64,000 nucleotides of DNA. Origin: Chloracidobacterium sp. (lineage in GTDB: Bacteria; Acidobacteriota; Blastocatellia; Pyrinomonadales; Pyrinomonadaceae). This document shows, piece after piece, positions 25,245 through 36,337 of this stretch. How positions within the stretch are numbered: the first letter of the stretch is position 1; each line of letters begins with the position of its first letter. The translations under genes were made by a program, and so were the position numbers. The stretch is taken from NCBI GenBank assembly GCA_016720705.1, contig JADKKB010000007.1, positions 1,612,001 to 1,676,000 of the forward strand. The letters run 5' to 3'. The notes under the pieces are model-generated. The model saw nothing but the letters and a program-made list of their open reading frames with translations. It made no database searches and was not told where the DNA came from.

Positions 25245-26516
25245 ATGGACAGACGTTATTTCTTGAAGGCTACCGGTATCGGACTCGCGAGTTTTGGCGT
25301 CATGGCTGCGGCTCCGGATTTTTTGCATCAGTTTGCCGCTGCACAATCGGCGACAAAGGGGTACGGCAAGAAAAAAGTTCTCGTAACGATATTTCAACGC
25401 GGTGCCGTCGACGGGCTGAATATGGTCGTGCCGTATGGCGACGACAGCTATTACAGTGCCCGGCCCACAATCGCCATCCCGAGTCCAAAGCAAGCCAATG
25501 GAGCGATCGATCTCGACGGGCATTTCGGACTGCACCCGAGCCTCAAGCCGCTAGAGAAGTTTTGGCAGTCAAAGCAGCTTGCAATAATCGACGCGGTCGG
25601 TTCGCCGGACAATACGCGTTCGCACTTTGACGCTCAGGACTATATGGAATCGGGCACGCCCGGCAACAAGGGCACCCGCGACGGTTGGCTAAACCGCGTG
25701 CTGCAAACGAGCACTACTAAGGAAAAATCGCCGTTCCGTGCGGTTTCATTTACGCCGCAGTTGCCGCGCTCACTGTATGGCCGATCGCCTGCAGTTGCGA
25801 TGACGAGTCTTGGTGATTTCTCGATAAAGGCCGGAATATATTCTCAAAATATGAAGGGCGGATTCGAGGGCCTTTACGAACAAAACACGAAAGATACGCT
25901 CGGTGAGACCGGTAAGGAAACATTCGAGGCGGTCAACTATCTAAAACAGGCCGATCCGTCGCAGTTCAAGCCCGAGAACGGCGCCGTTTATCCTAATTCG
26001 GCTCTCGGCCGTTCGCTGAGGCAGATCGCCCAGTTGATAAAAGCCGGCGTCGGCCTCGAGGTCGCCTTTACCGAAATGGGTGGTTGGGATACGCACTCAA
26101 ACCAATCTGCGGGGCAGAATCCCGCTCAGGGCCAACTCGCTAATCTTTTACGTGATTTTGGTGAATCAATCGCCGCGTTTGCCGTCGATCTTGGCCAGAG
26201 AATGGACGACGTCGTTCTGATCACAATGTCCGAATTTGGCCGCACAGTACGCGAAAATGGGACGCGCGGCACTGACCACGGCCACGCCAACGCAATGATC
26301 GTGCTCGGTAATCCCATCAAGGGCGGAAAGGTTTACGGCGATTTTCGCGGACTCAAGAGTGAAAAACTGTACGATGGCCGCGACCTCGACGTCACCACGG
26401 ATTTCCGCGATGTCTTTGCGGAGGCCGCCTTCAAACACCTTGGAGCCAAGGATCTAGCGAAGATATTTCCAAACTACTCCGTGACCAAAGAGAAATTCCG
26501 CGGATATCTTGGCTGA
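25245..26516 (+). CDS. DUF1501 Tat-exported protein
   Basis: From the ATG at 25245 the protein has 423 residues and begins with a twin-arginine signal (Asp-Arg-Arg-Tyr-Phe-Leu-Lys, then a hydrophobic Ala/Gly-rich core). The frame is open from a TTG at 25239, which is less likely. DUF1501 proteins have an alkaline-phosphatase-like fold. Family features seen are Phe-Gln-Arg-Gly-Ala-Val-Asp-Gly-Leu-Asn near the N-terminus, Gly-Gly-Trp-Asp-Thr-His and Met-Ser-Glu-Phe-Gly-Arg-Thr...Asp-His-Gly. The substrate is unknown. In Planctomycetes and Acidobacteriota these genes usually follow a DUF1800 gene, which is absent here. Confidence 0.9.
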   Translation: MDRRYFLKATGIGLASFGVMAAAPDFLHQFAAAQSATKGYGKKKVLVTIFQRGAVDGLNMVVPYGDDSYYSARPTIAIPSPKQANGAIDLDGHFGLHPSLKPLEKFWQSKQLAIIDAVGSPDNTRSHFDAQDYMESGTPGNKGTRDGWLNRVLQTSTTKEKSPFRAVSFTPQLPRSLYGRSPAVAMTSLGDFSIKAGIYSQNMKGGFEGLYEQNTKDTLGETGKETFEAVNYLKQADPSQFKPENGAVYPNSALGRSLRQIAQLIKAGVGLEVAFTEMGGWDTHSNQSAGQNPAQGQLANLLRDFGESIAAFAVDLGQRMDDVVLITMSEFGRTVRENGTRGTDHGHANAMIVLGNPIKGGKVYGDFRGLKSEKLYDGRDLDVTTDFRDVFAEAAFKHLGAKDLAKIFPNYSVTKEKFRGYLG

Positions 26517-26561
26517 TATCACGCAGAACGTTTAAAATCTGCCTCAACTATCGAAGCCGGA

Positions 26562-26921
26562 TCAGTTGTTATTGTCGTTGCTACTGTTGTTTGTTGATTC
26601 GTTAATAAGCGATTCAGACTGAGCGGCAGGAACTCCGCCACGTTGCTGCACCACGTGGGCAAGTTCGTGTCCGATCAGTTCGCGTCCGGTGTCTGAATGA
26701 GGATCAAAAGCGCCCGGAGCAAAGTGTATGTCATTTCCATCGACAAAGCTTTGTGCGTTTTGCAGCGTCGGCGCGTGACTCTGGTAGATCTTGATATCCG
26801 AAAAATCGGTGCCATATTTCTTTTGCATTTCGTGAACCAACGGCTTAGGCAATTTGGTCTCCACTGCATTGTTCACTAATTGTTTAGGCGTGCTCATTAG
26901 ATTGAAATTGTTGTTTGGCAT
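26562..26921 (-). CDS. DUF4157 (eCIS core domain) protein, stand-alone
   Basis: This 119-residue protein carries the DUF4157 core: Phe-Ser-Asp-Ile-Lys-Ile-Tyr, a middle Asn-Asp-Ile-His-Phe-Ala-Pro-Gly-Ala-Phe and the zinc-type HELAHVVQQ motif near residues 89-97. DUF4157 is often the N-terminal part of extracellular contractile injection system cargo or of large toxins. Here it is almost the whole protein, with only a short Ser/Asn-rich tail and no toxin domain. No eCIS structural gene is nearby. The start at 26921 has a GGGAGA upstream on this strand; an ATG at codon 9 is an alternative. Confidence 0.8.
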   Translation of the reverse strand: MPNNNFNLMSTPKQLVNNAVETKLPKPLVHEMQKKYGTDFSDIKIYQSHAPTLQNAQSFVDGNDIHFAPGAFDPHSDTGRELIGHELAHVVQQRGGVPAAQSESLINESTNNSSNDNNN

Positions 26922-27066
26922 CTGCGTTCTCCCGTAGGTAATTTATATACCAACTTGATATCACAATTCGGCAGTCGATTACAATAAAATTCTTTGTGGA
27001 AAACCCGATCTTTCACCTTCTTGGTTTCGGCGTGAAAGCCAAAAATGATGACCGCGATCTCCGAGG

Positions 27067-27107
27067 AAAAAAAAGGAAAGGGACGCCTTAAATGACGCCC
27101 CTTTCCC
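27067..27107 (-). terminator. Rho-independent terminator of the 27130 gene
   Basis: On the minus strand a stem GGAAAGGG/CCCTTTCC (27099-27106 with 27075-27082) is followed by eight T residues (complement of 27067-27074). It lies just after the stop of the minus-strand gene at 27130. Confidence 0.8.
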
Positions 27108-27129
27108 GTTTTGAAGCAAACAAACAGAT

Positions 27130-27885
27130 CTATTTAGCTCGGTCCACACGTATTTCTTTACCCGAGGCATCTATATATTTCCGGATAGAGCCGTCATCGC
27201 CAAGCACAAAATGACCGCGTCGTCCTTTTTCCTTTTTGTTAAAGGTCCCGAAGGTAAGAGTTTCGGTGTCGATGACCTGAAAATTTTCTTGATCGTCACA
27301 TTTGACCCGTGCCCAATATCCGCTCACCGTCGTCGTGACGCTGCACTTTACGCCGCCGATGAGGTAATCACCATCGATCGGCCTAGTTTCCTCGCCACCG
27401 CCGTTGATGCCGTTGCGCAGGATCGATTCCAGATCCTCAGCGTCGCTATATACGATCGACTCGATCTTATAAACCGTCGAGGACGTATTGGCGGTCGAAA
27501 GAGTAAATGTGATCTCATCCGGCTCGCCAATATTAATAAACCGCACTTTCACCACATTGTCCGGCGTGCTCTTGGCAATTACGAAGTTTGTGATCTGTAT
27601 GTCCTGAGCGTTATAAAGCGGGTCAAAATTTAATGTTCCAACTTCATCAGACTTTGTGTTGAGAGCATCCTGCCAAATAGCGTCGGCCAGGCTTCCGGTA
27701 AAGTATTTATCGACAAGCGCCCGGCTTTTTTTCTGAAAGAACGGACTCCTTCGCGCGTTATGTGCTGCGTAAAGGTTTTTCACGACGGTCTCCGGCGAAA
27801 TGGTGGCGAGCTTATTCTTCTGGGCAAATGCCGGTGAACACAACACAAGTGCAAGAGAAATCAATATAACGAGTTTAGTTTTCAT
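27130..27885 (-). CDS. Secreted protein of unknown function, DUF3828-like N-terminus
   Basis: The ATG at 27885 opens a clean signal peptide (Lys-Thr-Lys, hydrophobic core, Ala-Phe-Ala-Gln cleavage site), giving 251 residues. The frame is open further to 27945 without likely use. The mature part has Glu-Thr-Val-Val-Lys-Asn-Leu-Tyr-Ala-Ala-His and Asp-Lys-Tyr-Phe, similar to DUF3828-type secreted proteins. It ends in a beta-rich region containing two cysteines (Gly-Gly-Val-Lys-Cys and Val-Lys-Cys-Asp-Asp). The gene is 72 bases downstream of argG on the same strand, but nothing in it suggests arginine metabolism. Confidence 0.7.
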   Translation of the reverse strand: MKTKLVILISLALVLCSPAFAQKNKLATISPETVVKNLYAAHNARRSPFFQKKSRALVDKYFTGSLADAIWQDALNTKSDEVGTLNFDPLYNAQDIQITNFVIAKSTPDNVVKVRFINIGEPDEITFTLSTANTSSTVYKIESIVYSDAEDLESILRNGINGGGEETRPIDGDYLIGGVKCSVTTTVSGYWARVKCDDQENFQVIDTETLTFGTFNKKEKGRRGHFVLGDDGSIRKYIDASGKEIRVDRAK

Positions 27886-27957
27886 ATCTATTATCCGAAT
27901 TTTGGTATTCGCAACCCCATAACTTATTACGTGAAGACCGAGCAATGCATTGAAAAT

Positions 27958-29157
27958 CTATTCCATATTCCGCAATCTAAGCCTCAATGCCTGTAGTTTA
28001 ATAAACCCTTCCGCATCGTGTTGGTCGTAGGCACCGGCGTCGTCTTCGAAAGTTACGACGCGTTCGCGGTAGAGCGAATTGGGGGATTTGCGGCCGTTGA
28101 CGGTGACATTGCCCTTGTAGAGTTTGAGGCGGACGTCGCCGTTGACGACCTCTTGGGTCTGGTTGACCATACTTTTCAGGATTTCGAACTCAGGAGCGAA
28201 CCAGAATCCGTAGTAGACCGACTCGGCAAACTTCGTTCCGAGCGAGTCGCGCAGGCGTGTGACCTCACGGTCCATCGTGATCGACTCGAGCGCTCGGTGC
28301 GCGATTTGTAGAATCGTAACGCCGGGTGTTTCATAAATGCCGCGCGACTTCATTCCGACAAAGCGGTTTTCGACCAGATCGACGCGACCGATGCCGTGCT
28401 CGCCGCCGAGGAAATTGAGCTTTGTCAGAAGGTCAACTGCACCGTATTTCACGCCGTCGATAGCCACAGGTTCACCCTTTTCGAATGATAGTGTGATCTC
28501 CTGAGCGGTATCGGACGCCTTTTCGGGTGACTTCGACAGCAAGAAAATATCGTCCGGCGGTGCCGCCCAAGGGTCTTCGAGAATGCCGCCTTCGTAGGAT
28601 ATGTGCATCAGGTTGCGGTCCATCGAGTACGGTTTGGCGGCGGTGGCAGTGACCGGAATGCCGTGTTCCGCACAGTAGGCGATCAGGTCGGCGCGTCCCT
28701 TAAATTCCCAGGTGCGCCACGGTGCGACAACCTTTATATCAGGTTTGAGCGAGTAATAAGTCAGTTCGAAGCGCACCTGATCGTTGCCCTTGCCGGTGGC
28801 CCCGTGAGCGACGGCGTCGGCACCTTCCATTTGGGCGATCTCGATCTGTCGTTTGGCAATTACGGGGCGTGCGAGGCTGGTACCGAGGAGGTAAACGCCT
28901 TCATACAAAGCGTTTGCCTTGACCGCCATCCAGACAAAATCTTTTACAAACTCCTCACGCAGGTCTTCGACGTATAGCTTTGATGCGCCGGTTGCCAGTG
29001 CCTTTTCTTCAAGGCCGCTGAGTTCCTCGCCCTGGCCGACATCTGCGCAATAGCAGATAACTTCGCAGTCATACGTCTCTTTCAGCCACAGCAACATCGC
29101 TGATGTATCAAGCCCGCCGGAATAGGCGAGAACGACTTTTTTGATCGATTTGGTCAT
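27958..29157 (-). CDS. argG: Argininosuccinate synthase
   Basis: This enzyme joins citrulline and aspartate with ATP to form argininosuccinate. The 399-residue protein has the PP-loop Ala-Tyr-Ser-Gly-Gly-Leu-Asp-Thr-Ser at the N-terminus and the family stretches [14 protein letters not shown] and Gly-Arg-Val-Asp-Leu-Val-Glu-Asn-Arg. The length is normal. It is divergent from argH across 90 bases, so both may share one regulatory region. Confidence 0.97.
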   Translation of the reverse strand: MTKSIKKVVLAYSGGLDTSAMLLWLKETYDCEVICYCADVGQGEELSGLEEKALATGASKLYVEDLREEFVKDFVWMAVKANALYEGVYLLGTSLARPVIAKRQIEIAQMEGADAVAHGATGKGNDQVRFELTYYSLKPDIKVVAPWRTWEFKGRADLIAYCAEHGIPVTATAAKPYSMDRNLMHISYEGGILEDPWAAPPDDIFLLSKSPEKASDTAQEITLSFEKGEPVAIDGVKYGAVDLLTKLNFLGGEHGIGRVDLVENRFVGMKSRGIYETPGVTILQIAHRALESITMDREVTRLRDSLGTKFAESVYYGFWFAPEFEILKSMVNQTQEVVNGDVRLKLYKGNVTVNGRKSPNSLYRERVVTFEDDAGAYDQHDAEGFIKLQALRLRLRNME

Positions 29158-29170
29158 ATTTTACCTGAAA

Positions 29171-29208
29171 AAAAGGCACACTCCCGACAGGTCGTGTTTC
29201 CGCCTTTT
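29171..29208. promoter_or_regulatory. Hairpin in the argG/argH divergent region
   Basis: The 90-base spacer between argG and argH contains arms AAAAGGC (29171-29177) and GCCTTTT (29202-29208), with an inner ACAC/GTGT pair. It could be an operator or a leader hairpin in either transcript. No clear ArgR box was recognised by eye, so the role is open. Confidence 0.35.
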
Positions 29209-29247
29209 GAGATTTCAAACTACAATTATAGCCGCACGGAGACATAA

Positions 29248-30632
<1,385 letters not shown>

Positions 30633-30636
<4 letters not shown>

Positions 30637-31058
30637 TTGATAGAAAAAAGTTAATAGAACAATCCGGAAACAACGAGCTGATGCAGTTTCTCGGTGTCAA
30701 GATCGAGGTCGCATCTGCGGACCGCGTCGTCCTCACGATGGAGGTCACGCCGAAGGTGCATCAATATGTCGGCATAATGAACGGCGGCGTCTCACTCTAT
30801 CTCTGTGAAACGGCCGCCTCAATCGGTGTCGTTGCCGGTGCGGACCTTGAAAAGGTCACGCCGGTCGGTATCGAGATCAACGCCAATCATCTGCGGGCAG
30901 TCAGTCGAGGCATCATAACGGTCGAGGCAACGCCGCTGCACACCGGGCGAACAATGAGCGTCTGGAAGATCGAGATCACCAATGACCGAGGCAAGTTGGT
31001 CTGCACGTCGCGCCTAACGATGCTTATCCAAAAGCGGGCCGCGTATCAGCCGGAATAG
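30633..31058 (+). CDS. PaaI-type hotdog thioesterase
   Basis: This 141-residue protein of the hotdog fold matches the PaaI/YdiI-like acyl-CoA thioesterases. The motif His-Gln-Tyr-Val-Gly-Ile-Met-Asn-Gly-Gly-Val (around residue 45-55) is followed by a helix with Cys-Glu-Thr-Ala-Ala, then a Gly-Ile-Glu-Ile-Asn-Ala-Asn-His-Leu-Arg strand. YdiI-type proteins hydrolyse DHNA-CoA in menaquinone synthesis, but this genome appears to use the futalosine route, so another acyl-CoA is more likely. It overlaps argH by four bases, showing translational coupling. Confidence 0.87.
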
Positions 31059-31123
31059 ATATTGTACAAGGCCGCCTCACGCTACCGTTCGTAATTCGTC
31101 ATTCGTACGGCTAAACTCTCAGT

Positions 31124-32119
31124 GTGCACAATTTTATTCGACATTTGATAACCGAATGGCGGCGTCTCAAGCTACCAACGTCTGCTGCGACGGTGATCGT
31201 GGCGGTTTCGGGTGGTGCCGATTCGGTCAGTCTGCTCCTCGCGGTTCATGAACTGGTTCGATCAGGAAAACTAAATCTTCGCATTGTTGCCGCACATTTC
31301 AACCACCGTCTTCGCGGAGCGGAGAGCGATGCAGATCAGGAATTCGTCCGCCAACTAACCGGTAAACACGGAATCGAATTGGCTCTCGGACATCGCACGA
31401 AACCGTTTGAAGGAAATTTAGAGCAAGATGCCCGCGACCATCGATATGCATTTTTGGCTGAGACTGCAAGCGATCTGAACGCTTGTGCGGTGCTGACGGG
31501 CCACACCGTCAACGATCAGGCCGAGACCTTTTTGTTAAATCTAATCCGCGGTGCAGGACCCGGCGGACTCGCGGGAATGGCGGCCGTGAGGCCATTGGGC
31601 CGGAGCGAAAATGACGTCGACGATGCGGTGAGTCTGGTACGCCCACTTCTGACCTGGGCGATGCGCGAGCAGACCGAGGGTTTTTGTCACGACAAAGGAG
31701 TCCAGCCACGGTATGACACTATGAACGAGGACACTGCGTTCAAACGTGTCCGTATCAGAAAGGTCCTACTGCCAATGCTAAAAGAAATGAATCCGAAGAT
31801 CGTCACCACGCTTGCCTCGACCGCGAGCCTGATGGGGCAAATTCCGTCCAAAGCGATAGAAAGCGAACGCGCACCGGTGAAAAGATATCTTGAGATCAAA
31901 TCGCTGAGACAACTAAGCGAACCTGAGCTTTTTGCGGTAATTCGGGGCTGGCTTCGCGAAATGAGAGGAACCACGCGCCAATTGCAACTGATACATATAG
32001 CGGCGATCGGACGTTTGGCGTTTAGTGATAAGAGCGGCAAGATCGCTGAATTGCCCGGCGGACGCGTCATAAGATCGGGCGGCAAGCTGACGTTTGAAAA
32101 GAATAAGGTTGAAAATTGA
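31124..32119 (+). CDS. tilS: tRNA(Ile)-lysidine synthase
   Basis: TilS modifies C34 of the tRNA-Ile CAU anticodon to lysidine, changing it to read AUA. The PP-loop SGGADS is at residues 29-34, followed by Ala-Ala-His-Phe-Asn-His-Arg-Leu-Arg-Gly and Gly-His-Thr-Val-Asn-Asp-Gln-Ala-Glu-Thr. At 331 residues it is shorter than the E. coli enzyme and lacks most of the C-terminal domain, as in other compact TilS forms. The start codon is GTG at 31124. tilS upstream of ftsH is a conserved bacterial gene order. Confidence 0.93.
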   Translation: MHNFIRHLITEWRRLKLPTSAATVIVAVSGGADSVSLLLAVHELVRSGKLNLRIVAAHFNHRLRGAESDADQEFVRQLTGKHGIELALGHRTKPFEGNLEQDARDHRYAFLAETASDLNACAVLTGHTVNDQAETFLLNLIRGAGPGGLAGMAAVRPLGRSENDVDDAVSLVRPLLTWAMREQTEGFCHDKGVQPRYDTMNEDTAFKRVRIRKVLLPMLKEMNPKIVTTLASTASLMGQIPSKAIESERAPVKRYLEIKSLRQLSEPELFAVIRGWLREMRGTTRQLQLIHIAAIGRLAFSDKSGKIAELPGGRVIRSGGKLTFEKNKVEN

Positions 32120-32254
32120 TGCTCAGCCAATTAGAATCAAAGGTTGGCATTTGATTTAGTGCGGCAGGTGTATTCTAAACAACGCTTACACGCCAACTTT
32201 CATCAAATTTGGTTCGTGACGCTTTCGGGTGAAGGTTGAATTGGAGGCAATATT

Positions 32255-34180
32255 TTGAGTTCTAAAGGTAAACAGGTCTTATTGTGGTTGATGATTATTT
32301 CCAGTGCTCTGGTCTTTGTCTGGTTTTTACAATCCAGGCAGGTAAAACCGGCACAGGAGTTGTCGTTTGACGCCGCACTGACACAGATCAAGAATAAGGA
32401 TATCAAAGAGCTGACGGTCCGACAGGACACTCTCGAGTTGGTAAACAAGAGTGACGCAAAACTGGTCGCAAAGTTGGATACGAGCGACTCGACCCGCGAT
32501 CAGATCTTTGCGGCCGCCAAGGAAACCGATACAAAGATCACACTCGAACCGCCCTCAAGCGGACTTGGGTGGATCGTATTGATCCAGGCTCTGCCGTTCA
32601 TTCTGCTTATCGGGTTTTTGGCGTTCACACTTCGCCAGATGCAGGCGGGCGGTAATAAAGCACTCAGCTTTGGCAAATCCAAGGCCAAATTGCTCAACAA
32701 TCAGCAAAAGCGAATAACGTTTAAGGAAGTTGCCGGCGTTGAGGAAGCAAAAGAGGAGCTGCAGGAGATCATTGAGTTTCTCAAGGATCCGCAAAAGTTT
32801 CAGAAACTCGGCGGCAAGATCCCCAAGGGCGTCTTGATGGTGGGACCTCCGGGAACCGGTAAGACGTTGCTGGCTAAGGCCGTTGCCGGTGAGGCCAACG
32901 TTCCGTTCTTTTCCATCTCGGGTTCTGATTTTGTCGAAATGTTTGTCGGCGTCGGCGCCAGCCGTGTCCGAGACCTTTTCGAACAGGGCAAAAAGAACGC
33001 GCCGTGCATCATCTTTATCGATGAGATCGACGCAGTCGGGCGCCATCGTGGGGCCGGGCTAGGCGGTGGTCACGATGAACGTGAACAGACGCTGAACCAG
33101 TTGCTGGTCGAAATGGACGGTTTTGAGTCGAATGACGGCGTCATCCTGATGGCTTCGACCAACAGGCCTGACGTTCTCGATCCGGCATTGCTTCGTCCGG
33201 GACGCTTTGACCGCCGTGTTGTGGTCGGCCGTCCTGACGTTCGCGGCCGTGAGGGTATTCTGAAGGTTCATACGCGTAAGATACCGCTCGATGAGGGCGT
33301 TGACATTAACGTGATCGCTCGAGGCACGCCCGGATTTACCGGTGCTGATCTTGCCAACATCGTTAACGAAGCGGCACTGAACGCGGCCCGTTACAACAAA
33401 AAAGTCGTCGGAATGGCTGACTTTGAGATCGCCAAGGATAAGGTAATGATGGGCGCCGAGCGCAAGAGTATGGTCATCTCGGACGAAGAAAAGCGCATTA
33501 CCGCTTACCACGAGGCCGGCCACACGCTCGTCGGGATCAAAGTTCCACATTGCGATCCGGTCCATAAGGTTACGATCATTCCGCGCGGAATGGCGTTGGG
33601 CGTGACGATGTATTTGCCCGAAAAAGACCGCTTGAGCGCGACCAAGGAGTTTTTGCTTGGTCAGATCGCGATGGCGATGGGCGGTCGTATTGCCGAGGAC
33701 GTCTTTATTGGCAGCATAACGACCGGTGCGTCGAATGATATCGAAAAGGCTACCGAGATCGCTCGTTCGATGGTTTGTGAATACGGTATGTCGGCACTCG
33801 GGCCGCTGACTTTCGGCAAGAAGGAAGAGCAGATCTTCCTTGGCCGAGAGATATCGCAGCATCGCGATTACTCAGAGGACACCGCGATCAAGATCGACAA
33901 CGAGGTTCGTCGAATTATCGATGAGCAATACAAACTTGCCGAAAAGGTGATTCGCGAAAACAAGGACGCGATGATCCGGTTGGCCGAAGCATTGCTCGAG
34001 TTTGAAACGCTTGACGCTGTCCAGATCCGAAGGGTCATTGCCGGCCTACCGCTTGACCGCGACAATTCACCGTCGCCGTCTGATGACGGAAATGGTTCGC
34101 AAACTGAAGAGTCGTCGGGCAATCCGTTCAAAAAACCGATCCTACCGCCGATAACCGGAAACAATCCGGCGACGGCCTGA
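32255..34180 (+). CDS. ftsH: ATP-dependent zinc metalloprotease FtsH
   Basis: FtsH is a membrane-anchored AAA+ protease for quality control of membrane and regulatory proteins. The 641-residue protein has two membrane helices (about 7-25 and 107-127), Walker A GPPGTGKT (about 197-204), Walker B Ile-Ile-Phe-Ile-Asp-Glu-Ile-Asp, the second region of homology Leu-Leu-Arg-Pro-Gly-Arg-Phe-Asp and the zinc site HEAGH at about 419-423. The TTG start at 32255 is supported by TTGGAGG at 32241-32247 and by a protein that begins directly before the first helix. It is followed by a strong terminator. Confidence 0.97.
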   Translation: MSSKGKQVLLWLMIISSALVFVWFLQSRQVKPAQELSFDAALTQIKNKDIKELTVRQDTLELVNKSDAKLVAKLDTSDSTRDQIFAAAKETDTKITLEPPSSGLGWIVLIQALPFILLIGFLAFTLRQMQAGGNKALSFGKSKAKLLNNQQKRITFKEVAGVEEAKEELQEIIEFLKDPQKFQKLGGKIPKGVLMVGPPGTGKTLLAKAVAGEANVPFFSISGSDFVEMFVGVGASRVRDLFEQGKKNAPCIIFIDEIDAVGRHRGAGLGGGHDEREQTLNQLLVEMDGFESNDGVILMASTNRPDVLDPALLRPGRFDRRVVVGRPDVRGREGILKVHTRKIPLDEGVDINVIARGTPGFTGADLANIVNEAALNAARYNKKVVGMADFEIAKDKVMMGAERKSMVISDEEKRITAYHEAGHTLVGIKVPHCDPVHKVTIIPRGMALGVTMYLPEKDRLSATKEFLLGQIAMAMGGRIAEDVFIGSITTGASNDIEKATEIARSMVCEYGMSALGPLTFGKKEEQIFLGREISQHRDYSEDTAIKIDNEVRRIIDEQYKLAEKVIRENKDAMIRLAEALLEFETLDAVQIRRVIAGLPLDRDNSPSPSDDGNGSQTEESSGNPFKKPILPPITGNNPATA

Positions 34181-34196
34181 GGGAATCAGTAACGTA

Positions 34197-34248
34197 AAAG
34201 TAAAAAGGCAAAAGTGGGAACGATCCTCTACTTTTGCCTTTTTACTTT
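34197..34248 (+). terminator. Strong terminator after ftsH
   Basis: A perfect 19-bp stem (34197-34215 with 34230-34248) around a 14-base loop has A-rich 5' and T-rich 3' sides. It begins 16 bases after the ftsH stop and ends 13 bases before folP, so folP would need readthrough or a promoter inside or beside the hairpin. Confidence 0.85.
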
Positions 34249-34261
34249 ATAATTTCACCAT

Positions 34262-35110
34262 ATGAAGTATTGGCAGACATCTCGTCGAAGGATACAGCTC
34301 AATCGTCCATTGGTGATGGGCATACTTAATATCACACCGGACAGCTTTTCTGACGGCGGCAAATACGCTTCGCCCGATGCTGCATTGCTTCGCGCCGAAC
34401 AGATGATCGCCGAGGGCGCCGACATTATCGATCTCGGAGGCGAATCCACCCGACCCGGCAGTCAACCTATATCGGTCGAGGCCGAGACTGAGCGAACGAT
34501 CCCGATCATCGAGGCACTTGTCTCACGCTTTGATACTCCGATCTCGATCGACACCTACAAATCCGAAGTAGCAAAACGGGCAGTCGATGCAGGTGCCGAG
34601 ATAATCAACGACATTTCGGGCCTTAGGTTTGACGCCAATATTGCCAATATTGCCTCAGACAGCGGTTCGGGATTGATCCTGATGCATTCGCGCGGCAACT
34701 TTGAATCTATGCATTCGGAACCGCCCGTCGACGAGATCTTACCTGACGTAACCGCCGGCTTTCGCCGTGCGGTTGAGATCGCCGAAAATGCCGGCGTTAG
34801 CGATAACAGCATCGTTCTCGACATCGGGATCGGCTTTGGCAAAACACTTGGACAGAACTTAGAGTTGCTCGCCAAAATTGATAGACTTGTCGGAGAGTTT
34901 CCTGAATATCCGATACTTGTCGGAACGTCGCGTAAGTCCTTTATCGGCAGAGTCCTTGACGAACGGCCGCCAAGCGAGCGGGCCGCCGGTAGCCTTGCAT
35001 CGGCGACTGCGGCGATGATAAACGGAGCTTCGGTGGTTCGAGTGCACGACGTGATCCAGACTGTGGATGCGATGCGGATCTTAATGGCAATAAGGGAGGC
35101 GAGCGGCTGA
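34262..35110 (+). CDS. folP: Dihydropteroate synthase
   Basis: FolP condenses 4-aminobenzoate with dihydropterin pyrophosphate in folate synthesis. The 282-residue TIM barrel has the signature Met-Gly-Ile-Leu-Asn-Ile-Thr-Pro-Asp-Ser-Phe-Ser-Asp-Gly-Gly and Asp-Ile-Ile-Asp-Leu-Gly-Gly-Glu-Ser-Thr-Arg-Pro-Gly near residues 58-70, and a late Gly-Thr-Ser-Arg-Lys-Ser-Phe-Ile-Gly motif. ftsH-folP is a common gene order. The next gene begins 1 base after its TGA. Confidence 0.96.
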   Translation: MKYWQTSRRRIQLNRPLVMGILNITPDSFSDGGKYASPDAALLRAEQMIAEGADIIDLGGESTRPGSQPISVEAETERTIPIIEALVSRFDTPISIDTYKSEVAKRAVDAGAEIINDISGLRFDANIANIASDSGSGLILMHSRGNFESMHSEPPVDEILPDVTAGFRRAVEIAENAGVSDNSIVLDIGIGFGKTLGQNLELLAKIDRLVGEFPEYPILVGTSRKSFIGRVLDERPPSERAAGSLASATAAMINGASVVRVHDVIQTVDAMRILMAIREASG

Positions 35111-35111
35111 T

Positions 35112-35747
35112 ATGTACTGTAGGATCTTGGCGATATTTTTTCTGTTGGCGATCACTGCGGGCCCGTTGATGGCGGACGTGGCGCCGGATCCCGGTTTTGT
35201 CGGCGTACGGATCAATCTCTTGCTCGAAACAGACGACGATCTCTCCGGCATTCGGTTTTTTGTGCTATCCGGAGACATTGTAAGAGAAATTGTCGTCAAA
35301 CGTGGCGAGCAACTGACCGTTAACCCGCTCGGCGGCGGAGCGAGATACAGGTCCGGTACGCTGATCGCAGTTCCTGCCAAAAGCATCGAAATCCCGACCG
35401 GCTCCGGAGACTTACCGATCGATCTGCAGGCCAAACTATTAAAAAACGAAATTCCCGGAACGATCACCCTTTTGACCCACAGTTTTCGCCGTGACGTCCG
35501 AAAAGCCGATGAGGACAAATGGAAGGACGCACTTTTCAAACTGCAGCGAGTGGGCGCGACAGGCGTAGCTGCATCGAAAGTTTCCGGCGGGAATCCAAAC
35601 GATAGCCCGGAGCAACCGCCAGGTCCGTTTAGTCCTGTTGTCGACAAATCACCGTTGTTCTGGGTTTCAGTCGGTGTGGGTTCGGTCTTGACGCTGGTCT
35701 TTATTTTTGCAGGTGCTTGGGTATTTCGACGTTCAAGGTCAAACTGA
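35112..35747 (+). CDS. Signal-peptide and single-TM protein, unknown
   Basis: This 211-residue protein has a signal peptide (residues 1-21, ending Leu-Met-Ala-Asp), a beta-rich extracytoplasmic domain (about 22-150), a Pro/Gly-rich linker and a C-terminal membrane helix (about 184-205) followed by Arg-Arg-Ser-Arg. It would be anchored in the inner membrane with most of it in the periplasm. No known domain was recognised. The start is 1 base after the folP stop, so it is part of the folP-to-holA run. Confidence 0.72.
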   Translation: MYCRILAIFFLLAITAGPLMADVAPDPGFVGVRINLLLETDDDLSGIRFFVLSGDIVREIVVKRGEQLTVNPLGGGARYRSGTLIAVPAKSIEIPTGSGDLPIDLQAKLLKNEIPGTITLLTHSFRRDVRKADEDKWKDALFKLQRVGATGVAASKVSGGNPNDSPEQPPGPFSPVVDKSPLFWVSVGVGSVLTLVFIFAGAWVFRRSRSN

Positions 35748-35768
35748 GCAAGGAACGATATTGTAAAA

Positions 35769-36320
35769 ATGAGATTTTTGAAAACCGTACTTATCATAAC
35801 AAGTTTCCTCTTCGCTGCCGGCTTTACCGATTGTTATAAACCGGTGACCAATTCCGGCCTGCCCAAGAGTATCCGGAAGATAGCTGTTCCCGCATTTCAG
35901 TTTGAGGCAAAAGGAATGCGGTATCGTGTCGAGTCGCGATTTACCGAGGCGGTAAGCCGCGAGATCATTCGCCGAGGCAATGGCCTGCAGGTGCAAGGCA
36001 CCACGAGGGGAGCAGATGCAGTTGTGGAGGGTACGATCCGTGACTTTACGTTTTCGGGGGTTTTGCTCGATCGCGAAGGCCGGGCACGAGTCTATGAGGT
36101 GACGATCGTCGGTGCGGTCACAATTCGCGAACTTAAAGACAATCGTATCTTATACGATAATCAGAACTTCGTCTTTCGCGATTCATTTGAGTTTTCTGAG
36201 GACCCTCGCTCGTTCTTTAATGAGGAAGATCCTGCCGTCGAGCGTATGTCGCGGGCATTTGCCGAATCAGTCGTTTCCGCGATCATAAACGGTCTCGGCG
36301 TTAGCGAAGAGAAGCCTTGA
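35769..36320 (+). CDS. LptE-like LPS-assembly protein
   Basis: A 183-residue exported protein. After the N-terminal signal it has Lys-Ile-Ala-Val-Pro-Ala-Phe, Arg-Phe-Thr-Glu-Ala-Val-Ser-Arg-Glu, Ala-Asp-Ala-Val-Val-Glu-Gly-Thr-Ile and Leu-Tyr-Asp-Asn-Gln-Asn-Phe-Val-Phe-Arg-Asp, the pattern of LptE/RlpB. LptE is the lipoprotein plug of the LptD translocon that places lipopolysaccharide in the outer membrane. The residues before Cys22 (Gly-Phe-Thr-Asp-Cys) are not a good lipobox, so lipidation is doubtful. The neighbour holA supports the call, since lptE-holA is a conserved pair. Confidence 0.75.
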   Translation: MRFLKTVLIITSFLFAAGFTDCYKPVTNSGLPKSIRKIAVPAFQFEAKGMRYRVESRFTEAVSREIIRRGNGLQVQGTTRGADAVVEGTIRDFTFSGVLLDREGRARVYEVTIVGAVTIRELKDNRILYDNQNFVFRDSFEFSEDPRSFFNEEDPAVERMSRAFAESVVSAIINGLGVSEEKP

Positions 36321-36337
36321 GCCCTGAACTATAACAA

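Noticed and set aside
33059..33862. 267-codon frame antisense to ftsH
   Set aside because: It is opposite the conserved AAA+ and protease domains, which account for the open frame.
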